Origin: Rhabditoides inermis | Taxonomy: Eukaryota; Nematoda; Chromadorea; Rhabditida; Rhabditidae | Assembly: GCA_963966185.1 (NCBI GenBank) | Contig: CAWZYM010000298.1 | Location: 33,501 to 97,500, forward strand | Direction: 5' to 3' | DNA length: 64,000 nt | Shown here: positions 1 through 12,041 of the stretch, piece by piece | Numbering within the stretch: position 1 is the stretch's first letter | Layout: each line of letters begins with the position of its first letter | The notes under the pieces: generated by a model | The model's input: only the letters and a program-made list of their open reading frames with translations | Database searches by the model: none | What the model was told of the DNA's origin: nothing | Made by a program: the position numbers and the translations under genes

Positions 1-482
1 AGGGCATTCATGTGAGCGATGAATTAACAAAAATGCATCTTTGAAAGTGTGAGTTTTGAGATTTCTTCGCAAACGATGATGGTTGGTGGTTCTTGGCTCT
101 ACTCTATAGCTGATTCCAAATAGTGCAAACTCTGTGAGAAAGAAGAGATCGTTCGATCAATCCAATGATCTGAAAAGCTATACTTTCAAAACAACTATTT
201 ATTAATAACAACTGCATGTGAAGATTGCTCGTCTGTAGAGCGAGTGGTACAATCGTAGTCTAAAACAACGGACGAAGAGAGAGGGAAGAGAGGGAAGGGG
301 AGAACAAACTATCTAGCAGTGACAACAACATGTGAGGGGAACTCTGTGTGCGGGAATGGGAGGTTGGGAGGGGAGATGAACGATGATGCGTATTATGTAC
401 AAACTGGTAGAAATATCTGGAAGGAGAACATGCAAAATACTTGGGCGGTGTGAGAGTGGGCGGGGCGTTGGTGGGCGGAGCT
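1..482. other. 3' flank of the Scm-like gene, no gene seen
   Basis: This stretch lies downstream of the minus-strand MBT/SAM gene. A TTTATT near position 196, read on the minus strand, is an AATAAA signal that could end that transcript. No other coding exon with matching splice signals was recognised; short open frames here look like chance. Confidence 0.4.
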
Positions 483-586
483 TTAGGGCGCAAACTGCAC
501 TTCCTCGCCTTTCTCGCCAGATTTCTTCTTTGCCGCTTCCACAAAACCGACGACCTGAAATATTGACGTTTACGAAGGATATGATA

Positions 587-635
<49 letters not shown>

Positions 636-1255
636 GATGACGTCACTGGACCACCCACGTTGAGGGCGGGTCCGAAGGGCATGTCGAGGTGTTTCATGAG
701 CAGTTCCGTCTTCAGCAGCAACAGCGCCCGGCCGTCGATTTGCTGCAATCGAGCTATCACCATGGACTTTTTATTCCCTCTTTCACAGTCAAATACTTTC
801 TAAACGTCTTTTCTCTTCATCTTCTCAATCGACCGAGAAATTGACGTACCGTGAAACTGGGGGAAACTCTATACGCCTCTCTATTCCCGTATCACGAAAA
901 CAGGGATAACAAAACTATAAACTACACCCGGGGATCACCCACGTTGTCCCTGAACTTGTTGACGATCTCGGCGGGGAAGGTCCTGCCCATCTCCTCGCAC
1001 ACCTTATCAATCGACCAGGAGGACACGGGTGGGGGAGAGTCGAGCGAGGAGGGACCGGACATCACTGAACGGAATGTTCTACACTATTCGCTCCAGCCAC
1101 AACTCCATTCCACATCAAATGTAAAGGTGTGGTCAGTCTCTTCGAAACAGCCCCTTCAAAATGCTTTCGAAAAACGCTATTGGGTCGTGTTTCGAAGACG
1201 TTTTGAAGTCAGTTACGAAGGCGTTTCGAAGAGACTGACTGCTACTTAATAGTGA

Positions 1256-1298
<43 letters not shown>

Positions 1299-4200
1299 GG
1301 GGATGGAGAGAGAGGGAGAGAGAGGGGAAGCGGGAGAGGGGGATAGAGAGAGAGGGGGGAAGAGAGAGAGAGAGAGAGAGAGAGGGAGGGAGAGAGAGGG
1401 GGGGGGACTGACACTTGACGGCGGGGCACTTGGGACACGCCATCCGCTTCTCGCTGTACAGGTTCTCGCACACTCCCAACTGCAAAAAAACTTGGTTGAA
1501 AATCACGACTCATGACTCGTGTCATAAGTTCAATTGTCAAAACAAAAAAAAGAGATCTGGACGCAACGCACCCTGCGCATGTAGCTCCTGAGGTAGTACC
1601 AGGCAGTCTCCGTGTTTCGGACCACCGGGATGTAGCGCACCTTCGTGAAGCCGTTCACGTCCGCTGAATAGTGAAGTCGTTGTTTGGCTGTCTAATGATG
1701 ATGCCTAGTGGCGAAGGAGTGATATGGCATCACGGCCCGGATAGTTGCACAGCGCGCCTCACAGAGAGAGAGCGGCTGGCGCGCAGGCTGCCCGCATGTG
1801 AATGAGCGCGTAGCGATTTCAAGCGAGAAATTATGGCGCTCAACCGCTTGCTGGAAATTTCGCAAGAGCACAGCGTCGCGTGTGTGAGGTGCGGTCGTGG
1901 GCCTGACCGCTCTCGACTGTGCAACTATCCGGGCCGTGGGCATATGGAACGGAATGGCTATGTGCTGTACATCTACCGACCAGTGACAGCGAGGGCGGCC
2001 GGTGGCTTGGTCGTCGCCTCCACTAATCGCATTGCGTGCTGCTGGTCCACAGCCGCGTTGATCAGCAACTGAACCGCCTCCCTGCAAACACACAACATTG
2101 CGAAATCACTAATCACCAAAACTGTTCTGTCTACAGAAAGGAGACAAAAAGGAACATGGATCATTAATAGCTGAAAAAAATGAAGAGGACAAGACTTCCC
2201 CACCTGAACGTGTGATGGAGGGCGCCGGGTCCGAGCAGTTTGGGCAGTCGGCCGAGTCGACCCGAGTCGAGCACACTGCCCGCGCGACAGTGAGGAGAAA
2301 TGTGCACCACAACTGCAGAATGTGTAAGATAAAACAGTTAGAAGGTGCGGGGGTGACTAGCGTTAAAAAGTATGGCAAGTAATATGGTCTCGATTTTCAC
2401 TAAAATCACGTTTCACCCATTCACTCGAATGCTAGTCTTATATGTTCACAATAATGAGATGCTACCCGCAAACTACTAAAAAACAATCTATGGATTGAAA
2501 GAGAAAGGCGGACTGACGCTGTCTCTGGTCGATGGGTCGGCTCTCGTCGCAGGAGAGAATGCAGTCCTCCACGCATGAAGACACGTGGGTAGCCGGGGGC
2601 TGCAAAAACAATGAGGAACTGACAAAGCAGAGAGTAGTTCACCACAACCACGTGCTCACCACAACCACGTGAAGTCGTCGAAAAGAAGAGCGGAGAAGAG
2701 ACGGTGTGTAAGAACCGACTGATGGAACACACCCGCGCACTCACCCTGGCCTGCGGGGCGACGGCCGCGTGTTGCTGTCTCATCGCGGGGACCTTCATGG
2801 GGGGCACGACGGGAGAGGAGACCTGCGACCAACATCCATCTCTCCCTCTCTCTCTCCATCTTTCTCTCTCTCTCTCTCAGCCTATCGTATTTTTTAATGT
2901 TTCGCCTCTTTTGTCTTTTGATATCTCATATATGTCTCAATGTTTTCTGTTCATGTATTTCCCAGACGAACACAAATACGTTTCTTGGAGTTCGTCCAGC
3001 ACAAACCCTTACTTCCTCCTCTTTGACGCTCATCGCCGATCGGGGCAGCTTCTGCGAGACAAGGGGGGTGGAGTCCTGAAGACGACTCTCTCCTTCTCTG
3101 CTCCCTCTCCTCTCTCCCTCTCCTCTCTCTCCTCTCTCCCTCTCCTCTCTCTCTCTCTCGCTCTCTCTCTCTCTTCCCCCCTCTTTCTCTCTTTCTCTCT
3201 CTCTCTCTCTCCCTCTCTCTTCTCACCGGCCCCTCTGCGAGTCTCTTTCGCGCACTTCCTCCCGTCGACACACTGCCGCTGGAGGACACGGAACGCTGAA
3301 CAACAGAAACAGTGAATGATGTCACTATCTCTTTTCTAATCACAGTTCGAATACAAAAAACTCCGCACAGCGCTCACAAGGGACACAGTGCTCACACACC
3401 ACATGGAAATCAGACGAAGGAAAACGAGACGCGCTCGGAAAGTGAAGGAATATGAAACCAGAACGGACCGTTGAGTGCGGCGAGCCCTCCTTCGATTGCC
3501 TGTGTCCGGTGGCGACCGCAGCAGCTGCCGCAGCCTGACGCTCCCTCTGAAAGCACACGTCTCACCCCAGTCACATCACCCACTACACATTTCCTCTATC
3601 ATTTGGCTAAATGTGTTACTATCTCTGATACATACAGATAACCAAACAGAAAGGTGCAGATACGTACTCACCTGTAGTATTTGGTTGTGTCCCTGCTGGA
3701 GTAGTCGCTGCACGTTCTGCATGGTCTGCGGGGAGGGAGCGTTGCGGGAGCGGGTAGCGAAGTGAGCGGGGGAGGGGAGGGAGGAGGCGGGAGAGACCGA
3801 GACGGACTGCAAGGCACACGCTCCACACACTTCTACGCCACTCCGATTCCCGTGAAACATATCCTGCATAGGGAATAGGCGGTTCGTCGGCGGTTTACTG
3901 ACAACGCGCGAGTGAAAGCTTTTGATTGGAGAAGCACCCTCATATTTTGTTAAAACCGTGAGTAGCCAACCATGTTCCCTTCCTTCCTACTATCATGGAG
4001 TGAAGTGGCGCGTACCGCTGGAGCTGCTGGCGGGGGCGTGGCCGCCGGCTTCTTGTACACCATCGTCGAAGTAGGGCTGGGCATGGTCAGCGCTCGTTTC
4101 GTCATCGCAGCCGCCAGCGTGCGCGCTGCCTTGCCTATATACGTCGATCAATGAATCAATAAGATCACCTCATCCTGATCAATGAATACATATTCATTAA

Positions 4201-6056
4201 GATCAATCGATAATCAATCAATACACACCCTTGCCGCCCTTCTTGGGCGGAGTCATGGAGACGCCGATCATCTCCGACCAGCCGATCGGGAACAGCGCGC
4301 GAGAGTCGTACGGCTCCTGCAACGAAAACTTTTGAGTACGGTAGAACGGTCAATACACAGTACATCCACAATCGTACAGTAAGTACGGTTACTTTTTCAA
4401 AATACCATGCCCTCACACGGTACCTTGACATCGTAGGCGCTGCTCCAGCCGTCAAAGTTGATCGTGATCATTCGATTTGGCTTGTCAACCTACAAACAAA
4501 TCGACTAAATAACCCAAATCAAATCAATACACAACTTGAAAATCAATCAATAATGCCACGCACGTTGACTATGGTGGCGGGTGACATTGCACCGGAGAAG
4601 TTCTTGACATCGACCGCCTCGCACTTCATGCCAACCTCCCACAGACACTTGCGCGGCCGGAGCGAGGTGAAGATCTGAATCAATAGTCGATTAATCAATC
4701 GATAACCAATCGATACTGACCGGCTTGAACCAGTGTTCAGGCGCGCACCGCGGCTCGCCATCGTCGCCAGTGCGGATGCTGAACATGCGATGTCAGTTGT
4801 TAGTACGACAGTGAGAACAGCACCACAGAAGAAAGTGACGGAAAAGAGTAGGCAAATATGGAATGAGTGTGCCTACCTGTTATCGATCCACTTGTGGAAG
4901 GAGGAGAGAGAGTGGAGGTAGCCGACCGGCGGGTTCAGCTCCGCACGAGACTCGCGGGTCATTCTGTGAACGAAAACGTGTCAAAGACTTATTCGTATCC
5001 TTCCGACATCATGCAATGATTTATTAGCAATAATGATGGAATGCTGATTGCATTTCTCCAATGTCGACACCAACAGCGAGATTTGAGGCAAGAATGTGGC
5101 TGAGTGAGTATCGATCATCTCAACCATACTACAGAGGTATCAATACATAAACTATTTTTCCCTATTTTCCACTTTTGTAGTGCCATTTCGATGTGGGCTT
5201 AGGTAAAAGCAAAAATCGATAATCCCTCCCTTGCCACTCACAGGATGGGCTTGATGGAGAGGTCGTCGCACGTGATCCAGCGGTCGTTCATGTTGTCAGT
5301 GCCATCGAGGCGCACGCACATCCACATCTTGTACACCTGAATCACCGTCCCCAGACACATCAGCTCCTCGCCGCCTGCAATCACCCGATACTGATCGATC
5401 GATAACCAATCAATCGCTACTGTGAAGTCGCCCTCCCCCGCTCGCTTCATAAAACTTCACTTGTATTTTCTTGTGTTATATATTTATTTACTTTAACTAT
5501 TTTTTGTGATAATTTCATTTGATCAGTCAATAATAAAATTTCGAAACGGTTACGAAATCGCTCACCTCGCGGATCGTTGATCATGAGCTTCTTGCCGACT
5601 TCGAAGAGATTCTCTGGTTCTGTCGCCGGTTGGAAGAAGCACTCGCGGGGAGCCGCCACCGCGCCCGTCTCTTCCAGATAACTAAAGACGACGTTAAGAT
5701 GAAGAGGTGCAGACGACGTGCACCACACTCACGCTGCCCAGTTGAAGGGGGTGGGAGCGGGGGCGGCCGAGGCGACCATCTGCTTGACGAGGTTCACCTC
5801 CTTCTTGATGGTTCCGGCGGGGGTCGACGACCTCGAGACGCGCTTCACGCCCGCGGCCCGCGCGACTACCGGCGGCGTCGACGTATCCTGAACGGTAGCG
5901 TAGTCACTGAGGTCCAGTTTCTCCCCCTCTGCCCACCTTCTTGTTCTCCCCGGCGGCGTCGGTAGGCTTAGGGGTGGCGGCCTGATGCGGGTCCATGGGC
6001 ACGTCTCCCGACGCAGAGGATACGGTCCTCTCCGCGCCCTCGGCAGCCTCGCTCAT
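483..6056 (-). CDS. Scm-like Polycomb protein: 2 MBT repeats, SLED-like region, SAM domain (about 22 exons)
   Basis: Read on the minus strand from ATG at 6056 to TAA at 483. Exons at about 5880-5740 and 5700-5240 encode MBT repeat 1 (PTPFNWAA, YLEETGAVAAP, VRLDGTDNMNDRW). Exons at 4970-4228 encode MBT repeat 2 (NPPVGYLHS, VGMKCEAVDVKN, INFDGWSSAYD, LFPIGWSEMIG). A low-complexity linker follows. Exons near 2085 and 1660-1405 look like a SLED domain (EAVQLLINAA, YIPVVRNTETAWYYLRSYM, LGVCENLY). The last three exons give a SAM domain (WSIDKVCEEMGRTFP, QIDGRALLLLKTELLMKHL, FGPALN) and a short lysine-rich tail. Two MBT + SLED + SAM is the order found in Sex comb on midleg/SCML proteins, which bind methyl-lysine and polymerise through SAM in Polycomb complexes; a nuclear chromatin role is therefore inferred. 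Exon joins in the linker between the MBT and SLED parts are approximate. The upstream 6.1-6.4 kb is CpG-rich with a TTTTCCCGC E2F-like site near 6219. Confidence 0.85.
1262..1406. repeat. (GA)n microsatellite in intron of the Scm-like gene
   Basis: About 145 bp of GA/GGGA-rich sequence separates the exon holding the CxxC peptide MACPKCPAVKC from the exon that starts the SAM domain. On the coding (minus) strand it is a CT-rich tract. Similar tracts lie at 591-638, 2822-2880 and 3076-3226 in other introns of the same gene. Confidence 0.9.
1731..1938. mobile_element. Short MITE-like element with 22-bp perfect terminal inverted repeats, in an intron
   Basis: Positions 1731-1752 (starting CACGGCCCGGATAGTTGCAC) are the exact reverse complement of 1917-1938. 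The similarity continues outward imperfectly (GATATGGCAT against GGCATATGGA). The 208-bp element has no coding capacity and sits between two SLED-region exons of the Scm-like gene, so it is presumably removed by splicing. Superfamily and target duplication could not be assigned. Confidence 0.6.
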
Positions 6057-7780
6057 CGCTACGCGTCTGCAAAACGACTGTGTGGCCGCCTTTATGATAT
6101 CGACCCGCAGCCACCTTCAAAATTCCACAACAAAACACAAAGTGCGAGACGAGAAACAAGACGCGAAAGTTGCGGGGCGGCGATGCGACGAGCTATCGAG
6201 TGATTCAGGCGACGTGTTTTCCCGCTCCGCGGCGAGAGCGCGGCGAGAGAGCGCGGCGATTGGAGAGGGCGCAGCGCCCGGCGGCGCACACATCTCGCAC
6301 ACACTTTGGCCGCGCGCGGCCGCCGCCCGCGATTGCCGCCGCACGGTAATCAGCCGAGGGAAAACGGATAATCCAAGGCGACTTGGCTGCTATTCCACGC
6401 TCTGTGCCTGGATCACTAGAGCGGATATGCGTAGATAGATATAGCAGGATGCAACCGTGTACACAAACAACACGTTGAGAGTTTCGTTTCGTGTTCACTC
6501 AGCCTTCAAAGGAGGTCACGATCAATGCGTGGTCCGTTGTCTCGTCCACAATAGAAGAATGGAATGAGTGCAGTGAGTGATAGCGGCTCTCTCTCACTCT
6601 CACACAGCCCGTGAACCAATGATAACACACACAAAACGGACTGACTGAATGCAGCAGTGAAACTGTGGACATGTCATCATGGTCTCATGACTCATGTCAT
6701 TTCACCATACGCGCCTCACTTTCAGCTCACTTCAATTTCAAAACGAGTGTGGTTGGTTATAACTTGTAAACAAACAACAACCATCGCCGAGTGTTTTATG
6801 TTCTTGCAAGTGGGCGATCGATAGGGAAACTAGGCTGTTCTCGCATTCGCAGCCGGCTTCCCACCCCTCTGCCGCTATTTGCAGTTCATTTGAATCTTAC
6901 AAGGAAAATACATTTACATAGTGGTACTACAAACAAGACGGCATAACAAAAATACCCACATGGTTTCCTCATTTCATGAAATATCATTATAATGGTTCCT
7001 TTTCCTTTTTTGAGTTTTGGATGGACGGTGCACAATATACTCACGCACGCTTTGTCTCACCACACCACATGTTGCGTTCTACAGTGAGTATACAGTGAAA
7101 TGTCTTGAAAGAAGCGAATGACTACTTTATAAGTCACACGCTTTACTAATTCACAGCTGCGGGAGAATGTTATTGGAGAGCGCCTCATCCTATCCTCCCT
7201 TCTCCTGGATACTCGTATCTCACCTGCTCCCCTCCGGCCTTCCGCCTTGTATGGAGCGTCCTTCTCTATAATGTTATCAACTCTCGAATAAAGGACTTGA
7301 TCTTTTGAACTAAAAAGCCTTACGCTCTCGAGGTGATGAAAAACTAGAACAATTGAGTAGTTTTCTTTGGTCTTTGGCCTTTATCGGAGATGGACAGAAC
7401 ACAAACGGTTTTCGGTTCGGCTGTGATCTGTGATATCCATTCTTACTTGACTATTTCATTCACCACGCACATGTAGTCTGTTCAACTTTCGATGGTTACT
7501 GGTTACACATACACAGTTGTTCTAAAATCGTATCTGTGCTCTTCGTGAGCTACTGAAACATGCATAATGATGTGTAACATCATAATATTACCTCACATTC
7601 AATCAATCAGTATTCTCGCCTTCTATTTTTGGTGGCTGTAAAGTTGCCTTTGTTGTGTCGGGGTGACGGCTAAAGGAGAATGAAATATCTCGGCGATACC
7701 GCCAAATGGAGCTCTATTGTTGATCCGAAACATTAATAGCGAAACCCCAAAAATTGAATGTTCGACAAAGAATGCAGGCG
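6057..7780. other. Intergenic; CpG-rich promoter region then no gene seen
   Basis: 6057-6420 is GC-rich with repeated CGCGGCGAGAG and is the likely promoter or 5' UTR of the Scm-like gene. Several overlapping open frames there on both strands are a by-product of base composition. 6500-7780 is AT-richer; it holds an AATAAA near 7288 but no exon I can support. Confidence 0.5.
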
Positions 7781-7829
7781 AACTGATTACTGATGACGCG
7801 ACCGACTCATGAAGAACTGCGCAAGAGCT

Positions 7830-8393
7830 GTTCACTATTCTGACTGGCAGAGGTTCGCCATGACCTATCTGAGCCGCCGTTCAATTTCATCAGCGCGGCT
7901 CTCGACGCAGTGTTGGATCTGGGTCGACACATTCCAAAGCATTCGTGGACGCGTACGTAGGTCGCTGCGGCTTAGCGGACACTGCTGAGCGGGTTGCGCG
8001 ACGCGTGCAGCATGTGCGCGACCAGACCGGACTGGTGCACGTTTGCGGAGGAATACTACGAGGGCTCGGCCGACGAGTACCGAGGCGAGATCGAGGCGCT
8101 ACGCCATATCAACTACTACTACTTCGAATACAAACTGGACGATGAGTGCTTGGAGGTGATATTCGGCAATAGTGCAAGTGGAGACCGCGACTACTCCAGT
8201 CACCCATGTGAGATCTCGTCTGAGCAGTGCAAACGATCTAATCCTCTCCCACCTCTCCCCACTCGAGTTGTATGTGGTGATGTATAAGAGGGACTCGGCG
8301 TTGTTGAGGTCCTGGCTGGATCCGGAACACGCGAGATGCGAGGCCGCCAAGGCCGCCAAGGACAACTCCACCTCCACCCCAATCGGCGACTAA
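7830..8393 (+). pseudogene. Decayed copy of a secreted-protein gene (paralog of 9871-10566)
   Basis: Peptides recovered in different frames line up in order with the minus-strand copy at 9871-10566: SDWQRF, FNFISAALDAVLDLG, GRCGLADT, a DACSMC segment, YEGSADEYRGEIEALRHINY, KLDDECLE, and finally YKRDSALLRSWLDPEHARCEA. The frame changes at least three times with no convincing intron between the pieces, so the copy looks broken by frameshifts. The family was not recognised; conserved cysteines and the signal peptide of the other copy suggest an extracellular protein. Confidence 0.5.
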
Positions 8394-8649
8394 CGAGGCG
8401 AGAAACCTTAAACCTTGAACACTGATAAATATGCATGCTTGATCTTGAGCGTGCAAGTTGTGGTTTGATTTTATTCAGGAGGACATTTACGGTCATTGTT
8501 AGGATCATTGTATGACTAACACTAGGTTAACACTTCAGAAATGTTTAGACACATCATAATCTTATAAGTATGCAGATATTGGGTGATCAAGTCAAGGGCA
8601 AGGTTTATCGATTCGTTAGTACTTTTACATTGCTAAAGTACTAAGTCCA

Positions 8650-8906
8650 TCCACGCATCCATGTTTCATGATGTCCAAATTCCTGCTAAACATCGCCCTC
8701 ACCTCTCACACCGCGCAGCTCCTCGGTGTGTCTCCTATACGCGCCCACTCAATCCTCACGCAAGTGGCAAGTCTTCCGGACACTTTCAGAATGCGGCATG
8801 TCTGCTCCGGATTCTTCTCGTAGTCGCTGTACAAAACACTCATGTAGTTCACGCTAATAAATCCCGCGCATAGTAGTGTTTGGTCGGCGAGGCGATGATA
8901 ATGCAC
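8650..8906 (-). other. Possible coding remnant, unidentified
   Basis: A minus-strand frame through 8706-8870 reads NPEQTCRILKVSGRLATCV and continues with a cysteine-containing stretch. The composition looks protein-like, but no start, no clear splice sites and no family were found. It lies beside two decayed secreted-protein copies and may belong to one of them. Confidence 0.2.
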
Positions 8907-8937
8907 GATGAAAACGACAAATTTTATTTTATTTCAA

Positions 8938-9130
8938 TGACGTCACTCTAAGAAGTGAAGCAGTCGGAACCGGAACCATAGACAGAGTCAACGTCTGTTC
9001 CGTTCTGAATTGATCGAATGACTATTATTTTGCGTCAGACGCTAGAAGGACAACCAGATTCCAAAAAATATCGTTTCTCACTTCATTACTCACCTTTTCC
9101 AGAGATGTGATTTTGCATTCAGAAGCTAAA
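8938..9130 (-). pseudogene. Duplicated terminal exon fragment of the secreted Gly/Ser-rich gene (11305-13390)
   Basis: This segment matches 11300-11490: both begin TGACGTCACTC, carry CGGAACAGA and GACTCTGTCTATG, and continue into a copy of the preceding intron and splice donor region. Relative to 11300-11400 it lacks about 33 bp and reads to a different stop codon. No other exons of the parent gene are next to it, so it is a partial duplicate. Confidence 0.65.
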
Positions 9131-9405
9131 CTTAAAGTGCATTGAACCTGATTACTGATTGACTACTGATAATGATCAATCCGCGTGGTGTTCGACGTGA
9201 TTTGCTCTACTCAATTCCGAAACTGCTTTTTATGCATTTTCAAATTTTTGAGTTTTCGTTTCTTAACTGCATAAATCATTTCAACAAACCAGTCAAGTAT
9301 AAGTGACATAGTGACTGTGACAGAGATGTTTATAGTTTCTACTGATAAAACAAAAACGCCACTCAAAAAATTGCTCGGTCATTTCTCAAATGTGACATCG
9401 CTACA

Positions 9406-9728
9406 ATTAAAGGGAGTGTACACTCTGAATTTAATTTCGTCGAAGTCGAGTTAGCACCGGAATGTGAACATATGTTGAAAAAGATTTTTGTCAATACAAC
9501 TGTGTGTCAGAGATACCTATAAGTGGGTGAAAAATTTTTGTTGAACATTGAAAATTAGAACCAATTGGCGCCAATTTCTGCATTTTGATACATTTTGGGC
9601 TCAATTTTCATCAACTTTCAGACATTTTCAGCAAAAAGTTGTATTGACAAAACTGAGTCGTTTTCATCATATTTTCATATCCCGGTGTTAACTCAACTTC
9701 GGAATTAAGAGTGTACTCTCCCTTTAAT
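9406..9728. mobile_element. MITE-like element with about 85-bp inverted terminal repeats
   Basis: The left end (ATTAAAGGGAGTGTACACTC at 9406) and right end (reverse complement ATTAAAGGGAGAGTACACTC ending at 9728) are inverted copies, about 80-85% identical over roughly 85 bp. The interior is AT-rich and non-coding. It lies between two inverted copies of a secreted-protein gene. It is a non-autonomous DNA-transposon remnant; the superfamily is not assigned. Confidence 0.75.
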
Positions 9729-9870
9729 TTGCGGCGTAAGGGCTGAGACACCATAAGTCTCCGTCCGACATATCGTCGCCATCATTTGTTTTGTTTGTAC
9801 AAACGCCACCCAACCCACACCACACAAAAAATCATAAAAACAAAAAAAACGTCACAAGTATGCACGTTTA

Positions 9871-10566
9871 TCAGTTATACATGGTTTCTCTCTCGAAGCC
9901 AGTGGTATTGGCCTTGGCACTGCACTCTGCCTGCACCGAATCCACCCACTGCTCGAGCATGGTCAGATCGCGGCGATACATCTCGTGTGGGAGAGGTGGG
10001 AGAGGAGGAGCCGGTTGGCGAGGCGCAGACGCGACTCCGCGTAGCTCGCCGGACGGATGCTGCCGGCCGACGGCGGAAGCCAAGCACTCGTCGGCCAGGA
10101 TCCACTCGAAGTAGTTGACTCGGCGCAGCGTCTCGATGTCTCCTGTGTACGCGTCGGCTCGACCCTCGTGGTTGTCCTCGTTCGGTTCGCTCTCGTCGCA
10201 CATGTGGTAGCTGATGCGAGTCTCCGCCAGTCCGCACTCGCCTGCGTACACACTCGCGAATACTCCCGCCACCTCAGCCGAGCCGACATCGATTCATTGT
10301 CCACACTGAAACGATGTCCAATAGAAGGTCGACAGGGGCGCTAAAGAAGCTGAAACGCGGCTCGTCGTCGTATTGCGTTAATGTGAAGCGTTGCCAGTCG
10401 AGGTTTCGAATAGCGGCGGCACACGCGTTCATGACTCTTTCGTGTTCCGTGGTTCCGTCTTGAGCTCTAGCACGAGGTTGTTGCGGTAGTTGTTGGTGGC
10501 ATCGATGTATCGGGAGGCGAAGACGCAAGAGAGCAGCACAGTCGACAACACAAGAACAGCCCGCAT
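9871..10566 (-). pseudogene. Secreted protein gene with signal peptide, probably frameshifted
   Basis: On the minus strand ATG at 10566 opens a clear signal peptide (MRAVLVLSTVLLSCVFAS) followed by RYIDATNNYRNNLVLEL. A downstream frame reads ERVMNACAAAIRNLDWQRFT and SAPVDLLLDIVS. A third reads SVYAGECGLAETRISYHMC, DAYTGDIETLRRVNYFEWI and LEQWVDSVQAECSAKAN to a stop at 9871. Joining the first and second pieces needs a one-base shift at about 10467, and the second and third another near 10285; no intron signals fit. Either the gene is dead or the sequence has small errors. The copy at 7830-8393 shows the same order of peptides, so the family itself is real. Function unknown; presumably extracellular. 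Confidence 0.5.
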
Positions 10567-11304
10567 CGTCCGAACACTGTGCCGGCTACTGTTCCATGTT
10601 CCTTTTTGTACTCGCGGCTCAACATTCTCAACAAGTAGCAATCAGTTGGCCTATATTCACTTTCTTTGTCGAACATTCTTTGCCATTTGTGATTGCTCAT
10701 ATTGCACTGATCAACAATCCGTTAACAATAGAGTTCTTTAAGATACCGCTGAGATATATGTCTCATTCAGAACGTATCGACAAAGATACAATTCTAAGGC
10801 ACTAGACAACAGCGAAACTAGCCGGAAACATTGATTGATTTGAAATTAAATTATTGTAAGTGCGCGTAAACCAAATTCAAAAAATATAACGGAAAATCAA
10901 CTGTAAAATACATAACACGTTTGTAATTTCTAATGTACTAATTTCTAATGCCTGTCCTATGTCCGAGTGTTCGAATCTCGCTTACCTCTGCTGTTTTTTT
11001 TCAATTAAAATCAAGACCGGTTTTCTATACAAATCCAATTACTCGCTTGACCTGTTTCAACCTCTTTCACTGTTAGTTGATATTCGAGAACACGAAAACA
11101 TAAAAAAAAACGTATTCCAGAAGATTAGAGGATGACGAGATTACTGATGAGCTAGCTAGCTTGTTAAGTGGAGGAATGGAAGGTGCAATGTTTTGTAGAT
11201 CGTAGATGTATGAAACCTATTCAATCTTGAAAATCACGTTTTCTTCGGACTGGTTTGACTGGTATATTTTATTTGTAGTAATGCAATTATTGTCTCGAAT
11301 GACG

Positions 11305-12009
11305 TCACTCGAAGAAGTGGAGCAGTCGGAACCAGAACGAAGTCGTCTCTACCACATTCACTCCATCATAGACAGAGTCCACATCTGTTCCGTTCTGAAT
11401 TGCAATTGATTGAATGACTATACTTTCCACGAAAAACCGTTTGTCACTGCAGAATTGTACTCACTTTTTCTAGCGATGTGATTGTTTGATTAGTGAACTG
11501 CAACGACAGCCTCTCCTCTTCGCTCACCGGAAACACGATCGTACCCTGAGGGAGAGAACCAGGTACACAACAACCAGACCACCCACGTTGTCCATGACGA
11601 ACGGCATCGGTCCGCTGTAGTCGTGCACGTCATCCGAGATTGTGACGTTCATGGACTCGAGGTACATCTCCAGAGCGGTGACAAACGAACAGTCGCCGAA
11701 CTGGAAACGGAATCATGTGAGCATGCAAGTGGAGAAAAAAGAGGATGCGAGAAAGGGAGAGCAGTGCAAGAGAGAGTGAGGATGTAACATGGGGCGTACC
11801 TGATAGCTCCTTCCCAGCTGGTCTCCGCACCAACACTGGTGCAGCCTCACCTCACCCAAGTCCGCCTCGCCCCGGTCTGCACAACGATCGATAAATCGAT
11901 AATTTGAATTTATAAAAGTCACCTTCACACCGCGTGCTGTTGACAACGTTCGTGAGATTCGCGGCGGACAGCAGCCATTCCAAGTCGGCATGGTACGCCT
12001 CCTGACAAG

Positions 12010-12041
<32 letters not shown>

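Noticed and set aside
6092..6498. Four overlapping frames on both strands in the CpG-rich region
   Set aside because: GC-rich sequence lowers stop frequency; better explained as the promoter of the Scm-like gene.
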